The notes beneath the pieces are model-generated. The model worked only from the letters and a program-made list of their open reading frames with translations. It made no database searches and was not told the DNA's origin. A stretch of 24,544 nucleotides of DNA from CAYJBH01 sp964368815 (GTDB lineage: Bacteria > Bacillota > Clostridia > Oscillospirales > Ruminococcaceae). The translations under genes and the position numbers were made by a program. How positions within the stretch are numbered: the stretch's first letter is position 1; each line of letters begins with the position of its first letter. The DNA is taken from the NCBI GenBank assembly GCA_964368815.1, contig CAYJDA010000034.1, positions 1 to 24,544 on the forward strand. The letters run 5' to 3'. Positions 7,007 to 14,733 of this stretch are shown here, one piece after another.

Positions 7007-8335
7007 TTAGTTTAGCTCAGCATTTATTGCATCTGTAAAGGTAACCAGTCTTTCCTCTATATTTATGGCTGGGTCAGCTTCTAATTCTATAACAAGGTTT
7101 ATTAGTGCATCCTTTAAGATTTGAGTGTTAAATTTACCAATGTATGCTCCCGTATCCAGAATTGGAACTACTGCACTCATAAACGGTACACTCTCAACAA
7201 AACTAGGATCATTAGCTCCACTCATGCTTGGAGGTATTTGGCCACAAGCAATATTATGTGAGATTAGTACTTCAGGACTTGTGAAATATTCAATGTATTT
7301 CCATGCTGCATCTTTGTTTTCGCTTTTCTCAGGAACAACAAGTCCCCAGCCTGTTTCAGCTGTAAATACTGGTGTATCGGTATATGCCGGAATCGGAATG
7401 TAGTCATAATCTGTACCGTATACCTTACCGTAATTTTCTTCGCTTGAAGGAATTATCCACGAGCCTTTAATTGTCATATAAGATTCATCAATAAAGAAGA
7501 ATTCCTCTGCACTTTTACCTGTAACACCTTCAAGGTTTGTGTGTCCTTCATAGATAAAGTACATAATGTCCTTTAATGCTTGTGCAGCTTCCGGGGTGTT
7601 AAAGTTGAAGCCTTCACCCTCTGTAAAGTATTCTCCGCCAAGTGATAAAATCATGCTTGTCCATGCGTTCATTAGGCTATCAGCACCTACGATGTCATAG
7701 CCGCGCATTTCCATTATTTCACCGTTTTGTACAGAAACCTGCTCTGAAACGGATAACAATTCGTCCCATGTTGTAGGGTATTCATGGCCACTTTCTTCAA
7801 ATAACATTTTGTTCACTAACATGGTACCGTATTCCATATTAAACTCTACAGGTACACCATAGTAGTTGCCATTTGCCATGTATGAGCCTAAAGTCGGTGC
7901 ATAGTAGTCGTCGAATGTTGCAGTAATATTTTCAGGTACTGCAGCTAATGTGTTTGTTTCAACAAAATCTGTTGCCCATCCGCCCCAAATTTCATATACG
8001 TCTGCAAAGTCATCTGAAAGTAACGATGTTTGCATTTTAGACTGGAAGTCGCCATATGGGAAATTGCTGTATACAACTTCATAACCTGGGTTTTCAGCCA
8101 TGTAAGCTTCAGCGATTGCCGCATGGGAATCAACCCAAACATTGTTGGTGTGCATCCAAACATTAATAGCCTGCATCTCACCTGAAGCATCTTCAGCCGG
8201 TACCTCATCAGTTTCAGTTGATGTGCTAGCTGCCCCTTCTGCCGGTGCGGTTGTTTCTTCTGTGTCTCCTGAACAAGCAACTAACGAAAAAGATATCGTT
8301 AATGCTAATAGGAATGCCAGTATCCTTTTTTTCAT
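7007..8335 (-). CDS. Extracellular sugar-binding lipoprotein, family 1 (ABC importer)
   Basis: 442 residues from the ATG at 8335, which follows GAGGAG by six bases; an upstream in-frame extension to 8398 has no ribosome-binding site and would bury the signal peptide. The N-terminus MKKRILAFLLALTISFSLVA ends in lipobox LVAC with Cys21 as lipidation site. An acidic Thr/Ser/Ala/Glu-rich linker (about 22-55) tethers the domain to the membrane. The body is a family-1 solute-binding fold, with a typical GSWIIPS segment in the middle and a C-terminal WKYIEYFTSPE stretch. It captures an oligosaccharide for the two permeases downstream. The GH4 gene upstream ends 52 bp before it. Confidence 0.93.
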   Translation of the reverse strand: MKKRILAFLLALTISFSLVACSGDTEETTAPAEGAASTSTETDEVPAEDASGEMQAINVWMHTNNVWVDSHAAIAEAYMAENPGYEVVYSNFPYGDFQSKMQTSLLSDDFADVYEIWGGWATDFVETNTLAAVPENITATFDDYYAPTLGSYMANGNYYGVPVEFNMEYGTMLVNKMLFEESGHEYPTTWDELLSVSEQVSVQNGEIMEMRGYDIVGADSLMNAWTSMILSLGGEYFTEGEGFNFNTPEAAQALKDIMYFIYEGHTNLEGVTGKSAEEFFFIDESYMTIKGSWIIPSSEENYGKVYGTDYDYIPIPAYTDTPVFTAETGWGLVVPEKSENKDAAWKYIEYFTSPEVLISHNIACGQIPPSMSGANDPSFVESVPFMSAVVPILDTGAYIGKFNTQILKDALINLVIELEADPAINIEERLVTFTDAINAELN

Positions 8336-8387
8336 GTTTCTCCTCTTTCTTTTTCTTTCTTTTTGTGTTATATCGTATGATAAACTC

Positions 8388-9707
8388 TTATTTATCAAGA
8401 TATCTTAAATATTCCTTGTTTGCCTCAAACATCTCGTCTGTCATATTTTTAGTTTCTTCCATCGACAGAACCGCTGATGTTAGTGGATCAAATAAAATGG
8501 CGTGGAAAATTTTGTTTTTATCTTTTTCTATTACACCGCGAACTGCCAACTCCTCCGCTTGTGCCGCACTATTTACAAAAATAGCTATTTGAGGTGGAAG
8601 ATTACCTACCTTTTTTGATGTGAATCCATCTTTACCGGCAACTGTTGGAACTTCTACACATGCACCATATTCTACATTGTCTATAAATCCGAAGTTGCGA
8701 ACATTTCCATTAAATGCAAATTCTTCGTTATCACCAAATATTGCATTAAATATGTAGGCAGCATACTCTTCGCCGCGCTCTAAAGAGATGTCCTCCGTCT
8801 GCATCCATTTTAAATATTCCTGCTCCCATGTATCTTCTCTTTCAAGATATTGCTTAAGTATATATGCATATTCTCCCGGATTCCAATTAGTTGAATGAGT
8901 GCAGTATTTCTCAATCAGATCAGGACGTTTTCTGAACCATGCGCTGTATTCTGAATTATGCCCCGATGATTCGGTTTGATAATATCCAAGATGTTTGAAC
9001 ATTTCATTGCGTACCTGCTCTTTATCAAAAGTTTCCTGATTTTTTATAGCTTCTTTCAATTTGGGATATACATCAACGCCATCAACTTCTAATTTGGTAT
9101 AAAAAGCTTGATGATTAATACCCGCGCAAGTGTAGTCAAGCTTTTCAGGAGCTACCCCTATAAATTCTGCCAACATTTTTGCTGTTCCTTGAACGCTGTG
9201 ACAAAGTCCGGTTATGTTAACTTTTGTCTCTTCCTGTAAATATCTGCAAAGCATTGCCATTGGATTTGTATAGTTTAAAACTATTGCATTTGGTGCATAT
9301 TTTTCAATGTCTTTACATATTTCAAGCATTACAGGAGCTGTTCGTAAAAATCTGAAAATGCCTGATGGTCCTCTTGTATCACCTACACAGATATCTACTC
9401 CATATTTTTTAGGAATCTCAATATCACTTCTCCAGATACTAACTCCACCCTGCAAAATAGTAATTAATACACCGTCGGCACCCTTTATTGCCTCAACTCT
9501 ATCGGTAGTTGCATGCACCGTTGCCTTATAGTTTCCGGCCTTAACAATGCGTTCTACACCTGTTTTTGCATATTGCAATCTTTTTTCATTAATGTCCATA
9601 AGGTGTATTTCTGCATCTGCAAATGCTTCGAAAGTTAATATGTCGGTAATCAAATTTTTTGTAAAACCTAGCGACCCTGCTCCAATGAATGTAAATTTCT
9701 TGCTCAT
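8388..9707 (-). CDS. Glycoside hydrolase family 4, CHSV-type alpha-galactosidase-like
   Basis: A 439-residue NAD+/Mn2+-dependent GH4 enzyme and first gene of the operon. It shows the nucleotide-binding loop FIGAGSLGFTKN (7-18), YTNP (146-149), metal ligand motif Cys169-His170-Ser171-Val172 in GLCHSV, and AGINH with Asn198-His199. CHSV is the signature described for GH4 alpha-galactosidases (MelA group), so hydrolysis of alpha-galactosides such as melibiose or raffinose is the best prediction. No signal peptide, so it acts on imported sugar. The ATG is five bases after GGAGG. It differs clearly from the other GH4 of this operon, so the pair is not a recent duplication. Confidence 0.92.
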   Translation of the reverse strand: MSKKFTFIGAGSLGFTKNLITDILTFEAFADAEIHLMDINEKRLQYAKTGVERIVKAGNYKATVHATTDRVEAIKGADGVLITILQGGVSIWRSDIEIPKKYGVDICVGDTRGPSGIFRFLRTAPVMLEICKDIEKYAPNAIVLNYTNPMAMLCRYLQEETKVNITGLCHSVQGTAKMLAEFIGVAPEKLDYTCAGINHQAFYTKLEVDGVDVYPKLKEAIKNQETFDKEQVRNEMFKHLGYYQTESSGHNSEYSAWFRKRPDLIEKYCTHSTNWNPGEYAYILKQYLEREDTWEQEYLKWMQTEDISLERGEEYAAYIFNAIFGDNEEFAFNGNVRNFGFIDNVEYGACVEVPTVAGKDGFTSKKVGNLPPQIAIFVNSAAQAEELAVRGVIEKDKNKIFHAILFDPLTSAVLSMEETKNMTDEMFEANKEYLRYLDK

Positions 9708-9839
9708 ATTTTCCTCCTATCATAATATTATCGTACATAAATTGCACTATGTTGCTCACTAAAAATAAAACCATTTTAATACCAATATACAATACAACAA
9801 GGTGAAATTTTATCGACACTATCTTTTGTCAATACAAGT

Positions 9840-9876
9840 ATTATACAATCAATACCAATTTAATGCAATTGGTATT
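9840..9876 (-). promoter_or_regulatory. Operon promoter with overlapping palindromic operator (probable GntR site)
   Basis: The minus strand has a perfect -10 box TATAAT (plus 9840-9845), a 17-bp spacer and a weak -35 TTGCAT (plus 9863-9868). A perfect palindrome AATACCAATT-N6-AATTGGTATT covers 9851-9876, so it overlies the -35 and most of the spacer. A bound repressor would block polymerase. A further half-site AATACCAATA occurs at 9779-9788 in the leader. The neighbouring GntR protein is the obvious candidate binder, by position. Confidence 0.72.
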
Positions 9877-9922
9877 ATCGACAAATATTAATTTTTATTT
9901 TGTGTAATTTTTTATATGCAAC

Positions 9923-9967
9923 AAAAAAACGCCTTGTAAACAACGAATATGTTTATAAGACGTTTTT
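9923..9967 (-). terminator. Rho-independent terminator after the GntR gene
   Basis: Arms at 9930-9941 and 9951-9962 form a 12-bp stem with one mismatch, and the minus strand continues into seven Ts (plus 9923-9929). The plus strand also has five Ts after the stem. It separates the GntR gene from the promoter of the sugar operon, so the regulator is transcribed on its own. Confidence 0.8.
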
Positions 9968-9987
9968 GCATTAATATGCCAACTATT

Positions 9988-10701
9988 TTATTTTAAAGAG
10001 ATAGAATATTCAAAAATATCTCCACGTACTATATTAACAGAATATTCAACCAATATGCCGTTGCTAAATGTACATCTTTGAAGCCTCATGCAAGGGTCGT
10101 CAATTTTGCACTGAAGAGAAAGCGCCTGTTCTTTGCTAGGCAAAGTGATGAAAAGCTTTTCCTCCGCATTAGTTGGGGCAAGATCAAGGGCAGATAGGGT
10201 GTTATACAGACCATTTTTTTCTATCGCATCGCGTGTGATTTCTGATTTAAAAGCGGCAACCGGTAGATAGTTTGTCTCAAAAGTATAGGGCTTTTCATCT
10301 ATGTAAAAAATCCTCTCCAGCTTATACATAGGAGTATTTTCGTCACACTTCATATGATGAGACACGACGATATCAGAGGGAACTATTTCGAAGGACACAA
10401 CCTTAATTATGTGAAGCAATCCGCGATTAACAATTTCGCTTCTCATGCTGTATAGCTTTGTAAGTTGCTGATTAATTCTGCCTCTTTTCACAAAGGAACC
10501 TTTTCCTTGCTTGCGAGACAAATAACCGTCTTCTTCCAGCAATGCAAATGCCTGTCGTACAGTTATGCGGCTGACTTTATAAATTGAGCACATTTCCCGT
10601 TCGGTAGGCATTTTTTCACCTTCACTAAATAGGCCTTGCTCTATCTTTGCCACAAGATCATTGTATATATCATTGTACAATGTACCACTTTCCTTATACA
10701 T
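9988..10701 (-). CDS. GntR-family regulator, HutC/UTRA subfamily
   Basis: 237 residues from the ATG at 10701, which follows GGAG by eight bases. A 38-codon upstream extension is rejected because the gene's promoter (10733-10761) lies inside it. The winged helix spans about 8-72, with the GntR signature MPTEREMCSIYKVSRITVRQ (31-50), then LEEDGYLSRKQGKGSFV. The rest is a UTRA ligand-binding domain ending FEYSISLK. This group senses sugar phosphates or similar metabolites and usually represses catabolic operons. It lies between the alpha-galactoside operon and the GH36 gene; the palindromes at 9851-9876 and 10847-10894 are its candidate operators. Its own terminator ends the unit. Confidence 0.93.
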   Translation of the reverse strand: MYKESGTLYNDIYNDLVAKIEQGLFSEGEKMPTEREMCSIYKVSRITVRQAFALLEEDGYLSRKQGKGSFVKRGRINQQLTKLYSMRSEIVNRGLLHIIKVVSFEIVPSDIVVSHHMKCDENTPMYKLERIFYIDEKPYTFETNYLPVAAFKSEITRDAIEKNGLYNTLSALDLAPTNAEEKLFITLPSKEQALSLQCKIDDPCMRLQRCTFSNGILVEYSVNIVRGDIFEYSISLK

Positions 10702-10732
10702 ACCATGCTCTCCAATTTGTTCTATCAATGGT

Positions 10733-10761
10733 AGTATAATATATTTTTCAAAATTTTTCAA
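10733..10761 (-). promoter_or_regulatory. Promoter of the GntR-family gene
   Basis: On the minus strand TTGAAA (plus 10756-10761), a 17-bp spacer and TATACT (plus 10733-10738) form a near-consensus sigma-A promoter. The predicted start is some 25 nt ahead of the chosen ATG, supporting the shorter reading frame. Confidence 0.7.
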
Positions 10762-10846
10762 TACCATAAGTGTAGCTAAAATAATTTTTTTTATAATCAT
10801 GGAACTAAAAATCACCGATAAAACATATTAAATAAAGCAAAAACAT

Positions 10847-10894
10847 GTAATATTTAGTATTTTATCAATTATTAATTAAAATACTAAATATTAC
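10847..10894. repeat. Perfect 17-bp inverted repeat between divergent promoters
   Basis: Arms GTAATATTTAGTATTTT (10847-10863) and AAAATACTAAATATTAC (10878-10894) match without error around a 14-nt AT-rich centre. It lies upstream of both the GntR promoter and the GH36 promoter, so it should not be transcribed from either and is unlikely to be their terminator. A paired operator or DNA-looping site for the divergent genes is more likely. Its sequence differs from the palindrome at 9851-9876. Confidence 0.7.
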
Positions 10895-10954
10895 GCTTTT
10901 TATTAATTGGTTATACTTTTTGATATATTCTACTCGTTTTTTTAGTTTTTACGT

Positions 10955-10983
10955 TTGCATTTCTAAATAACATATGCTAAACT
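10955..10983 (+). promoter_or_regulatory. Candidate promoter of the GH36-like gene
   Basis: TTGCAT (10955-10960) and TAAACT (10978-10983) are 17 bp apart. The start would be near 10990, leaving about 50 nt of leader with AAGGAG six bases before the ATG at 11040. The boxes are weak, which fits a regulated promoter. Confidence 0.5.
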
Positions 10984-11039
10984 CTATTGTATTGTAGTAG
11001 TTTTACCTCAATTAAAAGGTAATGTATAAGGAGAATTAA

Positions 11040-13022
11040 ATGAATTTCAAGGATTGTTATCATAAATTAGAAAATAACCGCTTAACCGTTGGAAATAGCT
11101 TAATTGAAAGAGAATACCTAATTGTTAATGATGGTTTATATCCGGTTTTAATAAAAGATGTAGCGAGAGAATACTCGTGGAGCTGTGAAAACAGGTTAAG
11201 CGCTGTCAATACACCGGTAAGCCTAGAAAACTTCTCTTTATATTCCGATGTCGCTAATAACAACGGGCTCTCAAATGAATTCTTGAAAATTACACTTCAA
11301 GCAAAGAAAGAATCTTTAACTCAAAGCTTTGTGTGGGAAATTTATCCAAGCAGCCCTTTAATCACCTTTTACTACGAGTTGAACAGCGAAGTTGAGTTTT
11401 CTAACGATACCGAGTTAGTAACTGTTAAAACTAATACAACCGGAGTAGAGCTCTCGGATAATCAACCGAGGATAAACTCTCAAAAAGATGTTATCGACTG
11501 TATTGCCATGGGTGAAAAGCACTACAAACTTTCTACCGTTAAACTATACGATAAAACAGATGGCAATAATGAGCTAGTATCAGAAACAGAGGAAAGTTAT
11601 TATCATAGAAGGCCGTATGCAAAAACCGGAAATATGTTTATTGTTGAGGACTATTTATCTAACAATGCAATTCTAATAGTAAAAGAATCTCCAACACACT
11701 CCTCATCGTTATCGCACTGTAGAGATTTTACTATAGACAGTAATAGTATTTTGCGTGTTGTCGGGAGCGGAATCGACAGCTTTAGCGGTACAGTTATTAG
11801 CTATGGCACTACTGTTTGTGTTAATAACAAAGAATACTTACTTGAGGCATACAAGGAGCACTATAAAAATGTATGGCACAAAAGAGTTCCTCTCATTATT
11901 TCAAACACATGGGGAGACAGAAGCCAAGACGCAGCTGTTAACGAAAAATTCATTTTAAAAGAAATTGAGCATGCTGCCTACCTTGGAGTAGACAGCGTAA
12001 TGATAGATGACGGTTGGCAAAAAGGAATTACCGCAAATTCCAAACTAAAAAGCGGCGGAGTTTGGGAAGGTTATTACTCTGATAGCGAGGACTTCTGGAG
12101 CGTAAATCAAACTAAGTTTCCACAAGGATTAAAGCCGTTGGTAGATAGTGCATGCGAAAAAGGTATTACTATATCTCTCTGGTTCTCGCCGGACTCGTCA
12201 TCCGACTTTAAAAATTGGGAAAAAGATGTGAATGCCATACTAAATTTACATAACAAATATAAAATTAGCCACTTTAAACTTGATGGTGTTAAAATTAGGA
12301 ACAAGCTATCCGAGTATAGATATTTAAGGTTTATGGAGAAAGTATACGATCTTACAAATGGTAAGGTAGAGTTAGTGCAGGATATTACAGCGGAAGACAG
12401 ATTGGGCTATTTATATCACAAACAATACGGTATATTATTTGTAGAAAACAGATATACCGACTTTCGCAACTACTATCCGCATCATACCCTAAAAAACATA
12501 TGGATTCTCTCTAAATATTTCCCTACCACAAAAATGCATATGGAACTACTAAACAATACCAGAAACGCAGAGCTGTACGCAGATGATCTATTAGCCCCAA
12601 AAAATTATGATATAGACTATTTGTTCGCTTCGGTAATGGTTTCTAATCCGCTTATGTGGATGGAACTGCAACATTTACCAAGTAAAGAAACCTTAATGCT
12701 TAAAAAAATAATATCTGTGTATAAAAAACACAGGGAAAACTTTAAAGATGCTGCTATATCTCCTATAGGGCAAAAACCTGACGGCAACTCTTTTACCGGT
12801 TTTAATATTAAGTTATATGACAACACCGGCTACCTAATATTGTTTAGAGAGTTTGTTGAGCAAAATGACTTTGTTTTTGATGTAAAAGAAGTCAGTGAAA
12901 TAACAAAATATAAAATACTGGCTTCAAACGATAACATTGCAGAGGTTGAAACTGCTGACAAGGGCAAACTTAGAGCAAGTTTCTGCAAAAAAGGGGCATA
13001 CGTTTTTGCCAGATATGCTTAA
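11040..13022 (+). CDS. GH36-like alpha-galactosidase (clan GH-D)
   Basis: 660 residues, no signal peptide, in the size range of cytoplasmic GH36 enzymes. An N-terminal beta-sandwich (about 1-280) precedes a TIM barrel. Barrel motifs are SNTWGDR (288-294), IDDGWQ (322-327), WFSPD (381-385) and HFKLDGV (411-417), where Asp415 is the likely nucleophile, matching Lys-x-Asp of clan GH-D. ENRYTDFRNYYP (469-480) occupies the place of the usual SDxTD acid/base segment, making Asp474 a candidate acid/base. The canonical FKWDxN and CxxGGxRxD motifs are not present as such, so this is a divergent subgroup; raffinose-synthase-like or N-acetylgalactosaminidase activity cannot be excluded. It is transcribed away from the GntR gene and likely shares its control. 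Confidence 0.8.
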   Translation: MNFKDCYHKLENNRLTVGNSLIEREYLIVNDGLYPVLIKDVAREYSWSCENRLSAVNTPVSLENFSLYSDVANNNGLSNEFLKITLQAKKESLTQSFVWEIYPSSPLITFYYELNSEVEFSNDTELVTVKTNTTGVELSDNQPRINSQKDVIDCIAMGEKHYKLSTVKLYDKTDGNNELVSETEESYYHRRPYAKTGNMFIVEDYLSNNAILIVKESPTHSSSLSHCRDFTIDSNSILRVVGSGIDSFSGTVISYGTTVCVNNKEYLLEAYKEHYKNVWHKRVPLIISNTWGDRSQDAAVNEKFILKEIEHAAYLGVDSVMIDDGWQKGITANSKLKSGGVWEGYYSDSEDFWSVNQTKFPQGLKPLVDSACEKGITISLWFSPDSSSDFKNWEKDVNAILNLHNKYKISHFKLDGVKIRNKLSEYRYLRFMEKVYDLTNGKVELVQDITAEDRLGYLYHKQYGILFVENRYTDFRNYYPHHTLKNIWILSKYFPTTKMHMELLNNTRNAELYADDLLAPKNYDIDYLFASVMVSNPLMWMELQHLPSKETLMLKKIISVYKKHRENFKDAAISPIGQKPDGNSFTGFNIKLYDNTGYLILFREFVEQNDFVFDVKEVSEITKYKILASNDNIAEVETADKGKLRASFCKKGAYVFARYA

Positions 13023-13198
13023 TCTTGTACTATAATAAATATCTTTTTAGTTTCATTACTTTCATCCTGATTTTTTTGTGTGGTTACTATAACTCTATCT
13101 TTAGATATTTATCAATTAATAACAATACATATTGCATACAAACCATTCCACTTTTTAAACAACGACTGTTCGATTTTCTAAATTCCGCCATATGAAAA
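13023..13198. other. Intergenic, nothing recognised
   Basis: AT-rich 3' region of the GH36-like gene up to the hairpin at 13199. I see no ORF, promoter or conserved structure. Confidence 0.5.
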
Positions 13199-13236
13199 GG
13201 GCCATCACAAATATTTTTTATCATTCATGATGGCCC
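13199..13236. terminator. Hairpin between convergent genes, probable bidirectional terminator
   Basis: GGGCCATCA (13199-13207) pairs perfectly with TGATGGCCC (13228-13236) around a 20-nt loop. Short T-runs follow on both strands. It serves the GH36-like gene from the left and the MATE-ended operon from the right. The T-runs are short, so efficiency is uncertain. Confidence 0.65.
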
Positions 13237-13292
13237 CTTTATTAATGCTTTTAATTCAATTTTATTGCAATTATTATTTAACGGTGAGATGC

Positions 13293-13354
13293 CTGTGCCG
13301 TCGTGTGCTCAGATTAGCTAATGTCCTATTTTTATAACTCCTTTATATATGCGG
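13293..13354 (-). repeat. 62-bp dispersed repeat, copy B (3'-UTR-like element)
   Basis: Second copy of the element at 642-704, in the same orientation. It begins 15 bp downstream of the MATE stop codon on the minus strand and ends about 57 bp before the terminator at 13199-13236. CTGTGCCGTCGTGTG is identical in both copies and the palindromic core ATTAGCTAAT is complete here. The same position relative to gene end and terminator suggests a 3'-UTR role. Confidence 0.5.
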
Positions 13355-13368
13355 AAATAATAGATTGC

Positions 13369-14721
13369 CTAACCACCTTGTGTCGGTATCTTACCTTTTT
13401 TCTTCATATATATATGCCAACCGAAATAGCACAAAAAGCCCATTGCCGATGCCGCAAACCAATCAAACGGCATTGCGATCGCTATCCCCTCAAAACCAAA
13501 CAGGTCCGGCTGACTTAAAATTCTTGTTGCGATCATTCTGCTGCCAAGGCCACATACGGCTGTTAGAAATGATGCAATGGTGAATCCTACACCGTTTAAA
13601 ACCCCCTGCGAAATGGACATGAGTGGGTTTACAACAAAAACGACCGACACAATATTTAAAAAGTCGATACCAAGCTGCAACACCTCCGGTTCCGTAGATG
13701 GAACAAAGAGTTGGAGAACCAAACCGCCTATCGTACGGAGCAATATCGTTATTACAACTGCTATCGAACATGAAATCATAAGAGACGAAATCAAACCCGA
13801 TTTTATTCGAGCCATGTTTTTTGCTCCAAAGTTTTGACCCGTGTAGGCTGTAAGTGCATGTCCAAACGCCGCTGTTATAAGGGTGGCAAGACTGATTACC
13901 CTCGTTGCAGCACCACAAGCTGCGATTGCCTCGGTTCCAAAAGCGTTAATGCTGATCTGAACAAAGGTAAATCCAAAACCCAAAAATGCCATCTGCATTG
14001 CAACCGGCAAGGCATACTGTAATAATTTCAGTGCCTGAACCTTGTAAATCACTGGTTTTAACGAGTCTAACACAGTAATTTTTTTTAATATTCTGTAGAG
14101 GCAAAAAACACCTGAAGTTGCCTGTGCAGAAATAGTCGCAATAGCCGAACCCTCTATACCCATACCGACCATTCCAACCAGAATTAAATTCAGTGAGATA
14201 TGAACAGCAGTGGAAAGAACAAGAGACATCATCGGGGTTTTGGTGTCGCCCATCCCCATGAAAAGGCCGGAACATGCATTATAAAGTCCGGAAAAAAAGA
14301 ATCCAAGTATAATGATTCTCATATACTGAAGCGTCTGTGGGAGAATATCTGTAGGTGTACCGAGCATTACAAATACATCCTCATAGATAAATAGGCATAT
14401 AATACTGAAAACAACTGTTGTTAGTGTTAGCAGAACAAGCAGTGTCGAAACTGCCTTGTTCAGATTGGGATAGTTTTTCGCTCCGAAATATTGCGACACA
14501 AGAATCGATGCACCGGTAGAAAAGCCTATCAACACAGCAGACATTGTAAAGGTAATTGGAAATGCCACACTGACCGCTGCAAGCGCGTCGGCGCCAACAA
14601 AGTTACCAAGTACTGCAGCATCGGTGATGCCATACATCTGTTGCAGAAAACTGCTGAGCATCAGGGGGAGTGAAAACTTAATTAGTAGATTTATTGGTTT
14701 ACCCTTGGTCATATCTAACAT
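13369..14721 (-). CDS. MATE-family multidrug/metabolite exporter
   Basis: 450 residues with twelve predicted membrane helices in two related halves, the standard MATE length. The N-terminus TKGKPINLLIKFSLPLMLSS and the following GNFVGADALAAVSVAFPI are typical of the bacterial DinF/NorM-like branch. MATE proteins expel cationic drugs or metabolites by Na+ or H+ antiport. The gene begins 12 bp after the GH13 stop; its AAGGA site overlaps that stop, so it belongs to the GH31-GH13 operon under LacI-type control. A drug pump in a glycosidase operon is unusual. It may move a sugar, glycoside or aglycone, or simply be a passenger. ATG at 14721 is chosen over an in-frame ATG at 14712 by spacing. Confidence 0.93.
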   Translation of the reverse strand: MLDMTKGKPINLLIKFSLPLMLSSFLQQMYGITDAAVLGNFVGADALAAVSVAFPITFTMSAVLIGFSTGASILVSQYFGAKNYPNLNKAVSTLLVLLTLTTVVFSIICLFIYEDVFVMLGTPTDILPQTLQYMRIIILGFFFSGLYNACSGLFMGMGDTKTPMMSLVLSTAVHISLNLILVGMVGMGIEGSAIATISAQATSGVFCLYRILKKITVLDSLKPVIYKVQALKLLQYALPVAMQMAFLGFGFTFVQISINAFGTEAIAACGAATRVISLATLITAAFGHALTAYTGQNFGAKNMARIKSGLISSLMISCSIAVVITILLRTIGGLVLQLFVPSTEPEVLQLGIDFLNIVSVVFVVNPLMSISQGVLNGVGFTIASFLTAVCGLGSRMIATRILSQPDLFGFEGIAIAMPFDWFAASAMGFLCYFGWHIYMKKKGKIPTQGG

Positions 14722-14733
14722 AAATTTTTATCC

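Noticed and set aside
8336..8398. N-terminal extension of the binding lipoprotein
   Set aside because: It would place 21 charged residues before a perfect lipoprotein signal peptide; GAGGAG stands right before the ATG at 8335.
10660..10685. Repeated ATTGTA/TACAAT motif inside the GntR gene as an operator
   Set aside because: It lies within codons for LYNDIYND and is explained by coding for a repeated Tyr-Asn-Asp pattern.
10702..10815. N-terminal extension of the GntR gene
   Set aside because: The extension contains the near-consensus promoter at 10733-10761, while the ATG at 10701 has a proper ribosome-binding site.
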